A stretch of 64,000 bases of DNA, taken from contig NZ_CP101416.1 of NCBI RefSeq assembly GCF_027942295.1, forward strand, positions 2,396,001 through 2,460,000, given 5' to 3'. The translations under genes and the position numbers were made by a program. Below are positions 26,625-35,494 of this stretch, one piece after another (positions within the stretch are counted from its first letter, which is position 1; each line of letters begins with the position of its first letter). Under the pieces are notes generated by a model. That model had not been told where the DNA came from and searched no databases. It saw only the letters and a list, made by a program, of their open reading frames with translations. The DNA comes from Pseudanabaena sp. Chao 1811. GTDB taxonomy: Bacteria > Cyanobacteriota > Cyanobacteriia > Pseudanabaenales > Pseudanabaenaceae.

Positions 26625-28859
26625 ATGGGGATTGCAAGGCGAAAATTCTTGCAGGCGGGTCTGACTAGCCTGATCGGATGGCAATTTCTCACCCGCGATC
26701 GCGTGGCATTTGCCGCAGAGCAATTTGTCCGTCAAACTTCTGTCTCAGCACAACGGAAACGAGCGCTACTGATCGGGATTAATCAATATGAGGCAAAGGA
26801 TGATTCGCAAAACACTCCAAATTTTTCACAAAATACTACATCAAGTGGTTGGTTGCCCCTGCATGGCTGCGTCAATGATGTCGAGTTGCAGAGGGAATTA
26901 TTAATTCATCGTTTTGGGTTTGCCCCTCAAGATATTGTCACCCTCACCGATCGCGAAGCAACGCGGGCAAATATCAATGATGCGATTACAGAACATTTGG
27001 TAGCCCAGACACTCCCCGATGATCTGGTAATGATTCACTTTAGTGGACATGGCTCGCGCTTGGGAAACTACAATACACTGGTTCCCGTTGATAGTGGATT
27101 GCCTCAAAATCTCGAAAATTTGCGGGATATTACCCTACAGGAATGGCGCAGTTGGCTCCAGCAAATCTCAACAGATCGGCTGTTGTGTGTGATTGATGCA
27201 GGATTTTACTACCCGAATATCTCAACACTTGGTAATTTTCGCCTGCGATCGCGGGTTGGGCGTAATGACTGGCAAGCACCAACGGAAGTAGCCCAACTAG
27301 AGAAACAAGCGATCGGCACAATTTTACGGGCTGCATCGGGAGATATGCTCTGTGCCGATGCCCAATGGTCAGGATTTAGTAGTGGCGCATTTACCTATGC
27401 TTTAGTACAGCAGCTTTGGCAAATCACCCCTGCAACTACGATTAATGTGGTGATGAGTGATTTAGCAACCACCTTAGATCGGCGGGCGCTGCATAATGAC
27501 AATCTCTCCATTGACAAACAAATTGCGGCAATGGTGGAACTTGATCCTACAAAACAAAAAGCGATCGCTACTAGTACCTTTAACTCATTGTTAACAACTC
27601 CTGATTTTGGCTCCGATGGCGTAATTCTTAACAGCACTGATCGGCGTACGGCTGATATTAGCTTGGCAGGTTTCCCGATCACGGTTTTAAGTAATTACAT
27701 GGCAGGTTCCATTTTGCAGGTCATGGCAACCCAAGTTGCGGCGGCAACTCCTACAATCGCTAAGGAATCTGAAGCAACTCCCAGTCCATCTTCTCAACCA
27801 GTTGTAGCAGTTCCCCAAGCCACAGTCCAAGTTAAATCACGGACTGGGTTTAATGCCAAAGTTGAAATTTTAAATGATTATAGTAGTTTGCAAAAACTAG
27901 AAACAGGGCAGCTACTCCAAGAAGTTATGCGGGCTGTTTCGCACAATATCAAATTAGCGATCGCCCTCGATGGCGGCTTGAGCAAAATCGAGCGTGTTGA
28001 TGCCACTAGCGCCTTCTCGACTTTACCGAATATGTTTGGAGTCAATGCCAACGAGCAATGCGCCGACTGTCTCTTTGGCGTGCAATCGGCAAGCTATGGA
28101 TTATTTACGGTCGGACATACCCCCATCCTTGGCTCCTTTGGCTCCGTTGGTGAGTCCGTTGGTGTGGCTATCAAGCGATTACAACCCTTTCTCGAAAGCC
28201 TCCTTGCCGCAAAACTAATTCGTGCTACCGAAAATCAAGCAACATCGCATCTCAATGTCAAGGTGACGCTTAAGGCAATGATTGGTATGGATGAGCGCTC
28301 CGTGACAATTGCCAGCAAAGCTTCTGCCCGTGCAGGTCTAATCCCATCTAATACCGTCAATAATATTGCTCGGACAAAGCCCATCAATATAGGCGATCGC
28401 CTTGAATGCCAAATTGAAAACTTCAGCGATCAGCCCCTCTATGTGCGAATTTTTTGCCTCGATCCGAGGAGCAAAGTCCTCACCCCCAACTTTATCGCCA
28501 CTCCCTATGCCAACGATGGGGTAATTCCTCCTGCGGCAACCCTGACAATTCCCTATCCCAAAGCGCCTATGAATTGGGCAGTTTCCGCGCCGCAGGGAAT
28601 GGTTGATGTCCAAGTGGTAATTAGCCGATCGCCACTTTTGCAAGTAGCTAAGACTTTAGAAGCATCTCAACGCCAAGCTTCATCGCTCAATGGACTGATT
28701 GCCATTCCCAACCCACTCCAAGTTGCCCAAGCCCTCCTCGAAGATCTTGACCGTGCAGGCAAGCCCTCTGAGTTTGGCAATCTTGCGAATATCAGCGACG
28801 TATGGATGTTAGATGTCCAGCAATGGGCAACCTTCAATTTCAATTATCAAGTCGCATGA
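26625..28859 (+). CDS. TAT-exported caspase-like (C14) protein with catalytic Cys replaced by Gly
   Basis: The 744-residue protein begins with a twin-arginine signal (ARRKFLQAGLTSLIGW, cleavage after VAFAA likely). The p20-like domain covers about 45-310: KRALLIGINQYE, LHGCVNDVELQRELL, and HFSGHGSRL with the dyad His142. The place of the usual DxCHSG reads VIDAGFYY, so the catalytic Cys is Gly193 (codon GGA at 27201). The C-terminal half resembles the DUF4384-type region that follows caspase domains in cyanobacterial orthocaspases (GDRLECQIENFSDQPLYVRIFCLDP). It is probably a non-proteolytic pseudo-orthocaspase in the periplasm. The 279 bp upstream contain only weak short ORFs. Confidence 0.87.
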   Translation: MGIARRKFLQAGLTSLIGWQFLTRDRVAFAAEQFVRQTSVSAQRKRALLIGINQYEAKDDSQNTPNFSQNTTSSGWLPLHGCVNDVELQRELLIHRFGFAPQDIVTLTDREATRANINDAITEHLVAQTLPDDLVMIHFSGHGSRLGNYNTLVPVDSGLPQNLENLRDITLQEWRSWLQQISTDRLLCVIDAGFYYPNISTLGNFRLRSRVGRNDWQAPTEVAQLEKQAIGTILRAASGDMLCADAQWSGFSSGAFTYALVQQLWQITPATTINVVMSDLATTLDRRALHNDNLSIDKQIAAMVELDPTKQKAIATSTFNSLLTTPDFGSDGVILNSTDRRTADISLAGFPITVLSNYMAGSILQVMATQVAAATPTIAKESEATPSPSSQPVVAVPQATVQVKSRTGFNAKVEILNDYSSLQKLETGQLLQEVMRAVSHNIKLAIALDGGLSKIERVDATSAFSTLPNMFGVNANEQCADCLFGVQSASYGLFTVGHTPILGSFGSVGESVGVAIKRLQPFLESLLAAKLIRATENQATSHLNVKVTLKAMIGMDERSVTIASKASARAGLIPSNTVNNIARTKPINIGDRLECQIENFSDQPLYVRIFCLDPRSKVLTPNFIATPYANDGVIPPAATLTIPYPKAPMNWAVSAPQGMVDVQVVISRSPLLQVAKTLEASQRQASSLNGLIAIPNPLQVAQALLEDLDRAGKPSEFGNLANISDVWMLDVQQWATFNFNYQVA

Positions 28860-28871
28860 AATATAGCTGCA

Positions 28872-28909
28872 AAAAAAGAATTGTGGTGTAAAGCGCTGCA
28901 ATTCTTTTT
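28872..28909. terminator. Terminator between convergent caspase-like and xisI genes
   Basis: The arms AAAAAGAATTG and CAATTCTTTTT lie 13 bp after the caspase-like stop codon and overlap the xisI stop. Confidence 0.65.
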
Positions 28910-29246
28910 AACCTACAGCAAACTCGGTGTCAGCAAGAACTCTAAGAGGTTGAAATTCTAATACAATATCTTCCCTTGGTACGCCTAGCTTCAATAGTTC
29001 ATAGGCAATACTACCCTCAGTTCCATCATATTGAATCCAAATCTTTTCATCCTTGATATCTAGATGTAACAAACATCCATAATCTCTTATATCATTACGG
29101 CTCCAACCTACATAAACTAACTGATAGTGATCGCGCTCCACATCAAAAATAGTCTGAGCCTCAACATCCTTTGAAGATTGCATAGAAAGATTCGCTCTTG
29201 CCTGCATTAGCTATTGAATATATTGTCTATAAATTACTTTATCCAT
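28908..29246 (-). pseudogene. xisI: xisI (fdxN-element excision controlling factor family), interrupted by an amber codon
   Basis: The full frame from the ATG at 29246 reads MDKVIYRQYIQ, then TAG at 29213-29211, then LMQARANLSMQSS and a normal XisI body (DHYQLVYVGW, CLLHLDIKDEKIWIQYDGTEG, LGVPREDIVLEF). XisI proteins typically begin with such a YRQ helix, so the stop replaces one residue, most simply CAG to TAG. A restart at the ATG at 29207 would give a 99-residue protein without the first helix. XisI normally works with XisH, whose gene here is only a tail. Whether the shortened form is made is unknown. Confidence 0.8.
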
Positions 29247-29347
29247 TGATCAATAATCTCCTGTTCTAAGTCATAAACCAAAAGCTTAAGTTGACTGTGC
29301 TGCACAACTATATATTTCCACCTATCTTTTTCGAGAGTATGTTTCAT
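29234..29347 (-). pseudogene. xisH: xisH C-terminal remnant
   Basis: A 37-codon frame ends HSQLKLLVYDLEQEIIDQWIK, which matches the way XisH proteins end. Its stop overlaps the start of the xisI frame, as in intact xisH-xisI pairs. The nuclease-like body of XisH (about 100 residues) is absent; upstream lies the stop codon of the WD40 gene. The remnant therefore marks a deletion or rearrangement boundary at about 29348. Confidence 0.7.
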
Positions 29348-29348
29348 G

Positions 29349-31280
29349 TTATTTCGACGGGACTCCCCAAATCTGAAGTTGATCTGCAAATCCGTGAACT
29401 AAGTAAGCGCCATCAAGCGTCATCGCACTTGCGATACTAGCCTTACTAGATGAATCAAATGTATGTTGTGGTTGCGAGTGATGCCAATCCCACAAATTGA
29501 CACAACCATCGACACTGCTGCTCATCAGAGTCTTTCCATCACCTGTTAAAGATAGAGTATGTACAGCAGTTGTATGACCAATGAGCGATCGCACCAAATT
29601 CCCAGTCTGTAAATCCCAGACATTGATAGAACCATCGTCACTAGCACTGATCAGATGTTGTTGATTGGGTGTGATGACAAGCGATCGTATCGCTGTGTTA
29701 TTGACTTGAATCTGACGAATGCGTTCTCCTGTCTTATAATTCCAAACAAGAATTTGTCCATCTTGAGTGCCAATGATCATGGTTTGCAAATCGGGGCAAG
29801 GAAGGATTACCATAATACAAGTTGGTGGCCCATAAATAGTAAGAAGTCTCTCCCCTGAAATGCTAATGACTTCAATCCTCTGGAAATTAGCATAAAAGAA
29901 AATTTGTTCATCATGACTCATCGCTAATTTGGCATCAGTATGAATAGGGATTTCACAGGTTTTAATTACCTTTTTGGTCGCAAGACTCCAAATCTGGATA
30001 TAAGAGATGGAACTTGCAGTCGATTCACTTCTATCTGGATTCTCTTGAATACTACAAATTAACTTTTCTCGATTAGGACTTAGGGCAATATCTCGGATCT
30101 TCATTTTATGTGGGGTCAAATCTTGGATAAATAAATGCCCACGCCATAGGCGAATGATTCCTTGGTTAGCTATAATTATCGTTTGATTGTCGGCAGCAAA
30201 GCCTAAAAAAAAGTAGCCCTGCACATTTAAATAGCGACCATCTAAATAACTATGAATAGCCTGTAAACATTGCCCCGTAAAGAGATTCCACAATCGAATA
30301 CTACGATCTCCACTGTATGTAGCCGCTAATGTACCATCGATATTGGTGGCAATATCGGTGATTGGAGATTGATGATTGATGCGAATCACACCCCGTTCTG
30401 CACCCGTCAACAAATCGAAAGACTTGATCAAAAAGTCCTGACTATCGGTATGGACCGAACTTACTAATATCTGTCCATCTTGGCTGATATCTACACATGC
30501 AATTCGTCGATGCTGAACTGAGTGCCATCGCTTTTGATAATGCTTGTGTTTTTTGTAATACCAAACTCTAAATTCTGCGTCTGATCGGTGTGTACCAATT
30601 AAACAGTCACCATTAGAACCAAATCTTAACGGACCGAAGAGAGTTTCTTTTTCTTCTAGACTACTCTGATAAACAACAACTTCTTCATCACGATCAAGAA
30701 AATACAGTTTGACCCATTTCCCATAGCTCACAGCGATCGCGCTTCCATCTGGTAGAATCTCCATGTAAGTATAGGGAATGCAATAGCGAATCTCTTCACA
30801 GAAAATACTGTAATCAGATGCTGGTGCTTGATTGGGGCGATCTGTCAAAGTGATGGTGTGTACTAATTCCCCCGTCTGTGTTTGCCAAACCTTTACCATG
30901 TCATCTTTCCGCCCTGCTAGCCATTGACCATCTGGAGTCACAACCCAATCTGCAAAAACAAAGTCTTCGCTATGCACAGTCCCAATGATGCGATCACTCT
31001 CCAAATCCTGCAAGACAACAGTGCCATCTTCTCTGAAACTGATCACAATTTGACCATTTTTCGTGACTCTGATCCACTTGACCGATTCCCATTCAGTCAA
31101 AGTTCTGATCACAGCACCCGTTTGAGCATCCCAAACCGTTAACTTTTTCTGATTACGGCTTTGCCCCACAATTTTCTGTCCGTCTGGGGTCAATGACACC
31201 GAAGAGATATCCAGTGTTTCTATCTTACTCAAACACTGGAAAGATTTATAGTCAGGTTGTTTTGGCAAGATACTAGACAT
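29349..31280 (-). CDS. WD40 beta-propeller repeat protein
   Basis: This 643-residue soluble protein is built almost entirely of WD40 repeats, probably two propellers. Repeats such as KLTVWDAQTGAVIRTL, IRLWNLFTGQCLQ, ILVWNYKTGERIRQI, INVWDLQTGNLVRSL and VNLWDWHHSQPQ are clear. No kinase, NACHT or TIR domain is attached, so its role is as a scaffold with unknown partners. The C-terminus (LQIWGVPSK) looks complete and directly abuts the xisH remnant. Many blades are weak, which suggests divergence. Confidence 0.88.
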   Translation of the reverse strand: MSSILPKQPDYKSFQCLSKIETLDISSVSLTPDGQKIVGQSRNQKKLTVWDAQTGAVIRTLTEWESVKWIRVTKNGQIVISFREDGTVVLQDLESDRIIGTVHSEDFVFADWVVTPDGQWLAGRKDDMVKVWQTQTGELVHTITLTDRPNQAPASDYSIFCEEIRYCIPYTYMEILPDGSAIAVSYGKWVKLYFLDRDEEVVVYQSSLEEKETLFGPLRFGSNGDCLIGTHRSDAEFRVWYYKKHKHYQKRWHSVQHRRIACVDISQDGQILVSSVHTDSQDFLIKSFDLLTGAERGVIRINHQSPITDIATNIDGTLAATYSGDRSIRLWNLFTGQCLQAIHSYLDGRYLNVQGYFFLGFAADNQTIIIANQGIIRLWRGHLFIQDLTPHKMKIRDIALSPNREKLICSIQENPDRSESTASSISYIQIWSLATKKVIKTCEIPIHTDAKLAMSHDEQIFFYANFQRIEVISISGERLLTIYGPPTCIMVILPCPDLQTMIIGTQDGQILVWNYKTGERIRQIQVNNTAIRSLVITPNQQHLISASDDGSINVWDLQTGNLVRSLIGHTTAVHTLSLTGDGKTLMSSSVDGCVNLWDWHHSQPQHTFDSSSKASIASAMTLDGAYLVHGFADQLQIWGVPSK

Positions 31281-31596
31281 TATTGTTTACAGGGAACAAA
31301 TCAACAGCACGAATTATAAAGCGCAAAGGACTGTAAGCAATCGTAGGTAGGTGTTCTCGAAGATTGAAAAAACAAAAGTAATACTCAATTCGTTGTCCTT
31401 TGGTCTGCTTCTAGCAATTGGTAGAGATTCAGAGATGACACTAAAATATCAAGTGGACTGTACTGCACAAACGTTTTTTGGTTTTTATCTTCCTATTTGC
31501 ACAGGCGGCTATCCCTACGTTAGGGATCTAGCAACCTTAGACCAACATTTCTATAATGACTTTAGTAACAGATTGTAAAGTTTAAAAAATAAAAAA
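31281..31596. other. Intergenic space upstream of ftsH
   Basis: This 316-bp gap must contain the ftsH promoter and that of the divergent WD40 gene. I see no strong palindrome, RNA gene or convincing ORF. A 75-codon frame at 31351-31578 has no family resemblance and no good ribosome site. Confidence 0.5.
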
Positions 31597-33459
31597 ATGG
31601 CTGTAAAAAAAGAAGACCCCAAGCGATCGCGTGCTCGTCTGATTGGCAATGTCCTATTGCTGATCGGCTCAGGATTGCTCATAATAAACATCTTTCTCCC
31701 AAATCTGTTTGCTCCCGCCTTGCCTCGCGTTCCCTATAGCCTCTTCGTCCATGAGGTCGAAGAGGGGCATGTCGCAAGGGTATATATAGGACAAGACCAA
31801 ATCACCTATCAATTAAAAGGTGTCAGCCCCGAAGTTGCTGGAGATGTGATCTCCACTACACCTATTTTTGATTTGAACTTACCCGAACGTCTCGAAAAGA
31901 GTAACGTCGAATTTGCGGCAGCTCCTGTCAAAAAGGATAGCTGGTTTGGTACATTACTAAGTTGGGTCATTCCTCCCTTAATTTTTGTCGGTATTTTCCA
32001 ACTCTTTAGCCGTAACGGTGGCGGCGGCGCTCCTGGTGGCTTGCAAATCGGTAAGAGCAAGGCAAAGGTTTATGTTGAAGGTGAATCGACAAAGACTTTA
32101 TTTGGTGATGTTGCAGGTGTTGATGAAGCTAAGCAAGAACTCCAAGAAATTGTCCAGTTCCTCAAGACTCCTGAGAAATACACCAAAATCGGCGCGAAGA
32201 TTCCCAAAGGTGTATTGCTAGTGGGCCCCCCCGGAACAGGTAAAACCCTCCTCGCTAAGGCTGTGGCTGGTGAAGCAGGCGTTCCCTTCTTCAGCATCTC
32301 TGGTTCTGAATTTGTCGAACTCTTTGTTGGTGTCGGTTCTTCGCGAGTCCGTGACCTGTTTGAACAAGCCAAAAAACAATCTCCTTGTATCATCTTTATC
32401 GATGAACTTGATGCGATCGGTAAGGCGCGTTCTAGCGGTGGTATGTACGGCGGTAACGACGAACGCGAACAAACTCTCAACCAATTGCTTACGGAAATGG
32501 ATGGTTTCGGTGTAGATGGAACAACCGTAATCGTACTTGCGGCAACCAACCGTCCTGAAACCCTTGACCAAGCATTGTTACGTCCCGGTCGTTTCGATCG
32601 CCAAGTATTAGTTGATCGCCCCGACAAGAGTGGACGCTTAGCAATTCTCAAAATCCATGCAGCGAAAGTAACTCTCGACCAAAGTGTTGACCTCGAAACG
32701 ATCGCTACCCGTACGTCAGGATTTGCAGGTGCAGACCTTGCCAACCTCGTTAATGAAGCAGCGCTACTTGCGGCTCGTGCTGGACGTGAAACTGTCTTGC
32801 TCGAAGACTTTGCTGAAGCTGTCGAACGTGTAGTTGCTGGTCTGGAAAAGAAGAGTCGTGTTCTCAATGAGAATGAGAAACGGATTGTTGCCTATCACGA
32901 AGTTGGTCACGCTCTAGTTGGTGCATTAAACCCCGGAAGCGGCAAGGTTGAGAAAATCTCCATCGTGCCTCGCGGCATGGCGGCTCTTGGCTATACCTTG
33001 CAACTACCCACAGAAGATCGCTTCCTATTAAGCAAAGAAGAAATCGAAGCCCAAATTGCAACTCTCCTCGGTGGGCGATCGGCAGAAGAAATTATCTTCG
33101 GTAGCATTACTACTGGTGCATCCAATGACCTGCAACGTGCTACGGAACTCGCCGATAAGATGGTAACTAGCTACGGTATGAGCGAAGTCTTGGGACCTCT
33201 TGCTTACCAAAAGCAACAAAATCAATTCCTCGGTGGTATGGAGATGGCACGTAATGTCAGCCCTGCAACTTCGGAAGCGATCGACAAGGAAATCAAAACC
33301 ATCGTCGAAAATGCCCATGCCAAGGCGCTAGCGATTCTCAATGCTAATCGTGATTTGCTAGAGTCAATCTCTGAGAAGCTTTTGGAAACAGAAGTAATCG
33401 AGGGTGAATTCCTAACTGGTTTGCTAGCTCAAGTTAAACCTGCTGAAGTTAATGTCTAG
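31597..33459 (+). CDS. ftsH: ATP-dependent zinc metalloprotease FtsH
   Basis: This 620-residue membrane protease degrades damaged or unassembled membrane proteins; in cyanobacteria FtsH paralogues act in photosystem II repair. Two helices flank a lumenal or periplasmic loop (about 15-37 and 120-137). The AAA module follows, with Walker A GPPGTGKT (210-217), Walker [12 protein letters not shown] and the SRH ending RPGRFDRQ. The zinc site is HEVGH (from residue 434). The N-terminus is of the thylakoid or plasma-membrane type, and which paralogue it is cannot be told from this alone. A strong terminator follows. Confidence 0.96.
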   Translation: MAVKKEDPKRSRARLIGNVLLLIGSGLLIINIFLPNLFAPALPRVPYSLFVHEVEEGHVARVYIGQDQITYQLKGVSPEVAGDVISTTPIFDLNLPERLEKSNVEFAAAPVKKDSWFGTLLSWVIPPLIFVGIFQLFSRNGGGGAPGGLQIGKSKAKVYVEGESTKTLFGDVAGVDEAKQELQEIVQFLKTPEKYTKIGAKIPKGVLLVGPPGTGKTLLAKAVAGEAGVPFFSISGSEFVELFVGVGSSRVRDLFEQAKKQSPCIIFIDELDAIGKARSSGGMYGGNDEREQTLNQLLTEMDGFGVDGTTVIVLAATNRPETLDQALLRPGRFDRQVLVDRPDKSGRLAILKIHAAKVTLDQSVDLETIATRTSGFAGADLANLVNEAALLAARAGRETVLLEDFAEAVERVVAGLEKKSRVLNENEKRIVAYHEVGHALVGALNPGSGKVEKISIVPRGMAALGYTLQLPTEDRFLLSKEEIEAQIATLLGGRSAEEIIFGSITTGASNDLQRATELADKMVTSYGMSEVLGPLAYQKQQNQFLGGMEMARNVSPATSEAIDKEIKTIVENAHAKALAILNANRDLLESISEKLLETEVIEGEFLTGLLAQVKPAEVNV

Positions 33460-33519
33460 AAATATCAATAAGTGCGTCGATGCAGTGGCAATCCATAAAT
33501 TGCTGTTTGTAAAGTCCTC

Positions 33520-33562
33520 ATAAACAAAAAACGAATCGCATTGCGATTCGTTTTTTGTTTAT
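33520..33562 (+). terminator. Terminator of ftsH
   Basis: ATAAACAAAAAACGAATCGC is followed after two bases by its complement with T-run CGTTTTTTGTTTAT. It lies about 60 bp after the ftsH stop. Confidence 0.8.
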
Positions 33563-33682
33563 GGTTAATTTTCTTTAGAAGTTTTAGCGATCGCATTATG
33601 TCAACAATCACTTCAAAAGGTAGAGATAAATTTACGGTTACTTAGTTTGTCGGCATAGTAGGAACTTTTTACGCTTGACAGG

Positions 33683-34735
33683 TTATTGCATATTGAATTT
33701 TGGTAGCCAACCAGCCTCACGCAATCGTTCCCACGCTACATGAATATGACGAGATTCAAACATACGTTTTCTAGTATTCCAATCATAGATTTTGGCGACA
33801 GCTAATTCTGCGGTTGTTGCTTCTTCTCTCGTGGCAACCCAATGTACCGTTGATAGCAATTCCATTCCAAAAGTTGTTTCAAATCCTTTAATCAGAACGG
33901 CAACACGATCAAACCTTAGCCTTGTAGACTCATGCTCTGCAAGAAATGATTCAGCTTGCTCAAAAGCATTAGGAATCAATTCTAGTGGCTTGTCTGGTCG
34001 ATCTTCAGCATCGCCATAGCCACTGATAAAATGCCCTTCAATATAACTGAGAACATGGCGTAGATTTTCAGCATAAGGACCATAGGGAGCCTTTTGATAA
34101 TTTAGCCGCAGAGGTTCGCCAGCCTCCTGCATAAAGTACATGAGCTTATGCACTTCTAACAGGGTAACGCTAGGATCCATAACAGCAGATAAATAGCGGC
34201 GCATCAGTCCTAATAGAGCGGCTCGTCCCACAGTCATATTTGGAACTTTACTCTCTTTGACCATCACACTAGCTTGAGGCGCACCTACAGGCTCAAATAG
34301 CAAAACAGCTACTTCTGGTAGGGACTGAAAAGCTTCAATAATTAGTGGACGTACATCTTCCCAGTTTAGACCACCTAAACCACAACCTAATGGAGGAATT
34401 GCGATCGAGCGAATCTGATGTTGCTGTACCACATTTATTAAATCTTCTAGCCCAGCCTTAATGTCTTCGATGTGGCTTTTGCTTTTCCAGTGGCGCTTAG
34501 TTGGAAAGTTGATAATGAAGCGAGGCGCATACAAACGATTCAGGTCATACACAAACATTTTGCCTGCTTGCACTTCGTTAGCTTTGCAAGCGGCTTCATA
34601 AACCTTGAAATTTTCTGGAAATGCTTTGCGGAATTGTAGTGCAATGCCACGACCCATAACGCCAACACAATTGACGGTGTTAACCAACGCTTCAGCGTCA
34701 GCTTTGAGGATATCGCCTTGAGTTAGCTCAATCAT
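33683..34735 (-). CDS. darG: DarG-type antitoxin: macrodomain ADP-ribosyl hydrolase with DarT-binding C-terminal domain
   Basis: The macrodomain (first ~155 residues) has GDILKADAEALVNTVNCVGVMGRGIALQF and PPLGCGLGGLNW, which bind ADP-ribose and remove it from DNA thymidines. The C-terminal ~185 residues (LMYFMQEAGEPLRLNYQKAPYGPYAENLRHVLS...) match the region that sequesters DarT. I take the ATG at 34735 as start, 4 bp after the darT stop; an in-frame ATG at 34756 would overlap darT. The frame is intact over 350 residues, although the toxin gene is broken. Confidence 0.9.
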   Translation of the reverse strand: MIELTQGDILKADAEALVNTVNCVGVMGRGIALQFRKAFPENFKVYEAACKANEVQAGKMFVYDLNRLYAPRFIINFPTKRHWKSKSHIEDIKAGLEDLINVVQQHQIRSIAIPPLGCGLGGLNWEDVRPLIIEAFQSLPEVAVLLFEPVGAPQASVMVKESKVPNMTVGRAALLGLMRRYLSAVMDPSVTLLEVHKLMYFMQEAGEPLRLNYQKAPYGPYAENLRHVLSYIEGHFISGYGDAEDRPDKPLELIPNAFEQAESFLAEHESTRLRFDRVAVLIKGFETTFGMELLSTVHWVATREEATTAELAVAKIYDWNTRKRMFESRHIHVAWERLREAGWLPKFNMQ

Positions 34736-34739
34736 GGGT

Positions 34740-35402
34740 TTAGCGTCTGCTATCAAAGTACCAATTAGGTTCTACGGCTATAACTGGTTTGTGGGCGACA
34801 TTTGCTAAAGTCGTCTTAACCTTTGTTGCCATCGTACTATTGATTATCCCAATTTTCTCAATCAATGTCCACGGAAAGACATCAAACATCAAAAACTCCG
34901 CTTGTTTCCCTTCCTTGATTTTAGCATCACGAAAATCTGAAGAAAAAACAGCACCCCAGTCAATCTCGTTAAGTTTAGAGGGGTGATTGTAAAAGTTAGT
35001 CAAGTAAGCACCTGCATTACCATTACTGAATGCCCAATTTACGCTGTTTGAGTTTGCCCAATTAATGACTTTATGGAAGTCGGCTTGCAAATGAACTATC
35101 GGTTGTTGACCTCCTTTCTAGCTAATATCAGGATGGTTTCCCATGTGTAGCATAAAAAGCATTATTGAACGTGGACAGAAGTAAAAAGGTACATACTGTC
35201 CAACCATTGTTTTTGGATGACATGGGACTTCTATCTCTTTGAGTCTTCTTTCCTTAATAGTGGACATTCCCACTAATGAACAAGAAAGACCTCTTGCTAC
35301 GCGGGTTGCATCTGAAACTAATCCCATATTGGCGGCAATATTTGGCAGGTTGTCGATATGGGTAATGTGATAAATCTTGGGACTGGGAGGGACTGATGCC
35401 AT
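34740..35402 (-). pseudogene. darT: darT-type DNA ADP-ribosyltransferase toxin gene interrupted by an amber codon
   Basis: A single frame of 220 codons runs from the ATG at 35402 to 34740, with one internal TAG at 35120-35118 (codon 95). The N-terminal part has KIYHITHIDNLPNI, STIKERR and VGQYVPFYFCPRSIMLFMLH. After the stop the frame goes on as KGGQQPIVHLQADFHKV and contains QAEFLMFDVFPW, where the Glu is the catalytic residue of the family. Relatives have Tyr before KGGQ, so TAT/TAC to TAG is the likely change. A terminated product lacks the catalytic Glu. It is followed directly by an intact darG. Confidence 0.85.
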
Positions 35403-35494
35403 TTAATTATACATATCCTTATATCACATCATTTCGATTAATGATTAAAAAGTAGAGATAGCTTTTTGCAGATGCCAAAAACTATATTCACACT

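Noticed and set aside
31351-31578. 75-codon frame upstream of ftsH
   Set aside because: It has no recognisable family, no good ribosome site and lies in promoter space.
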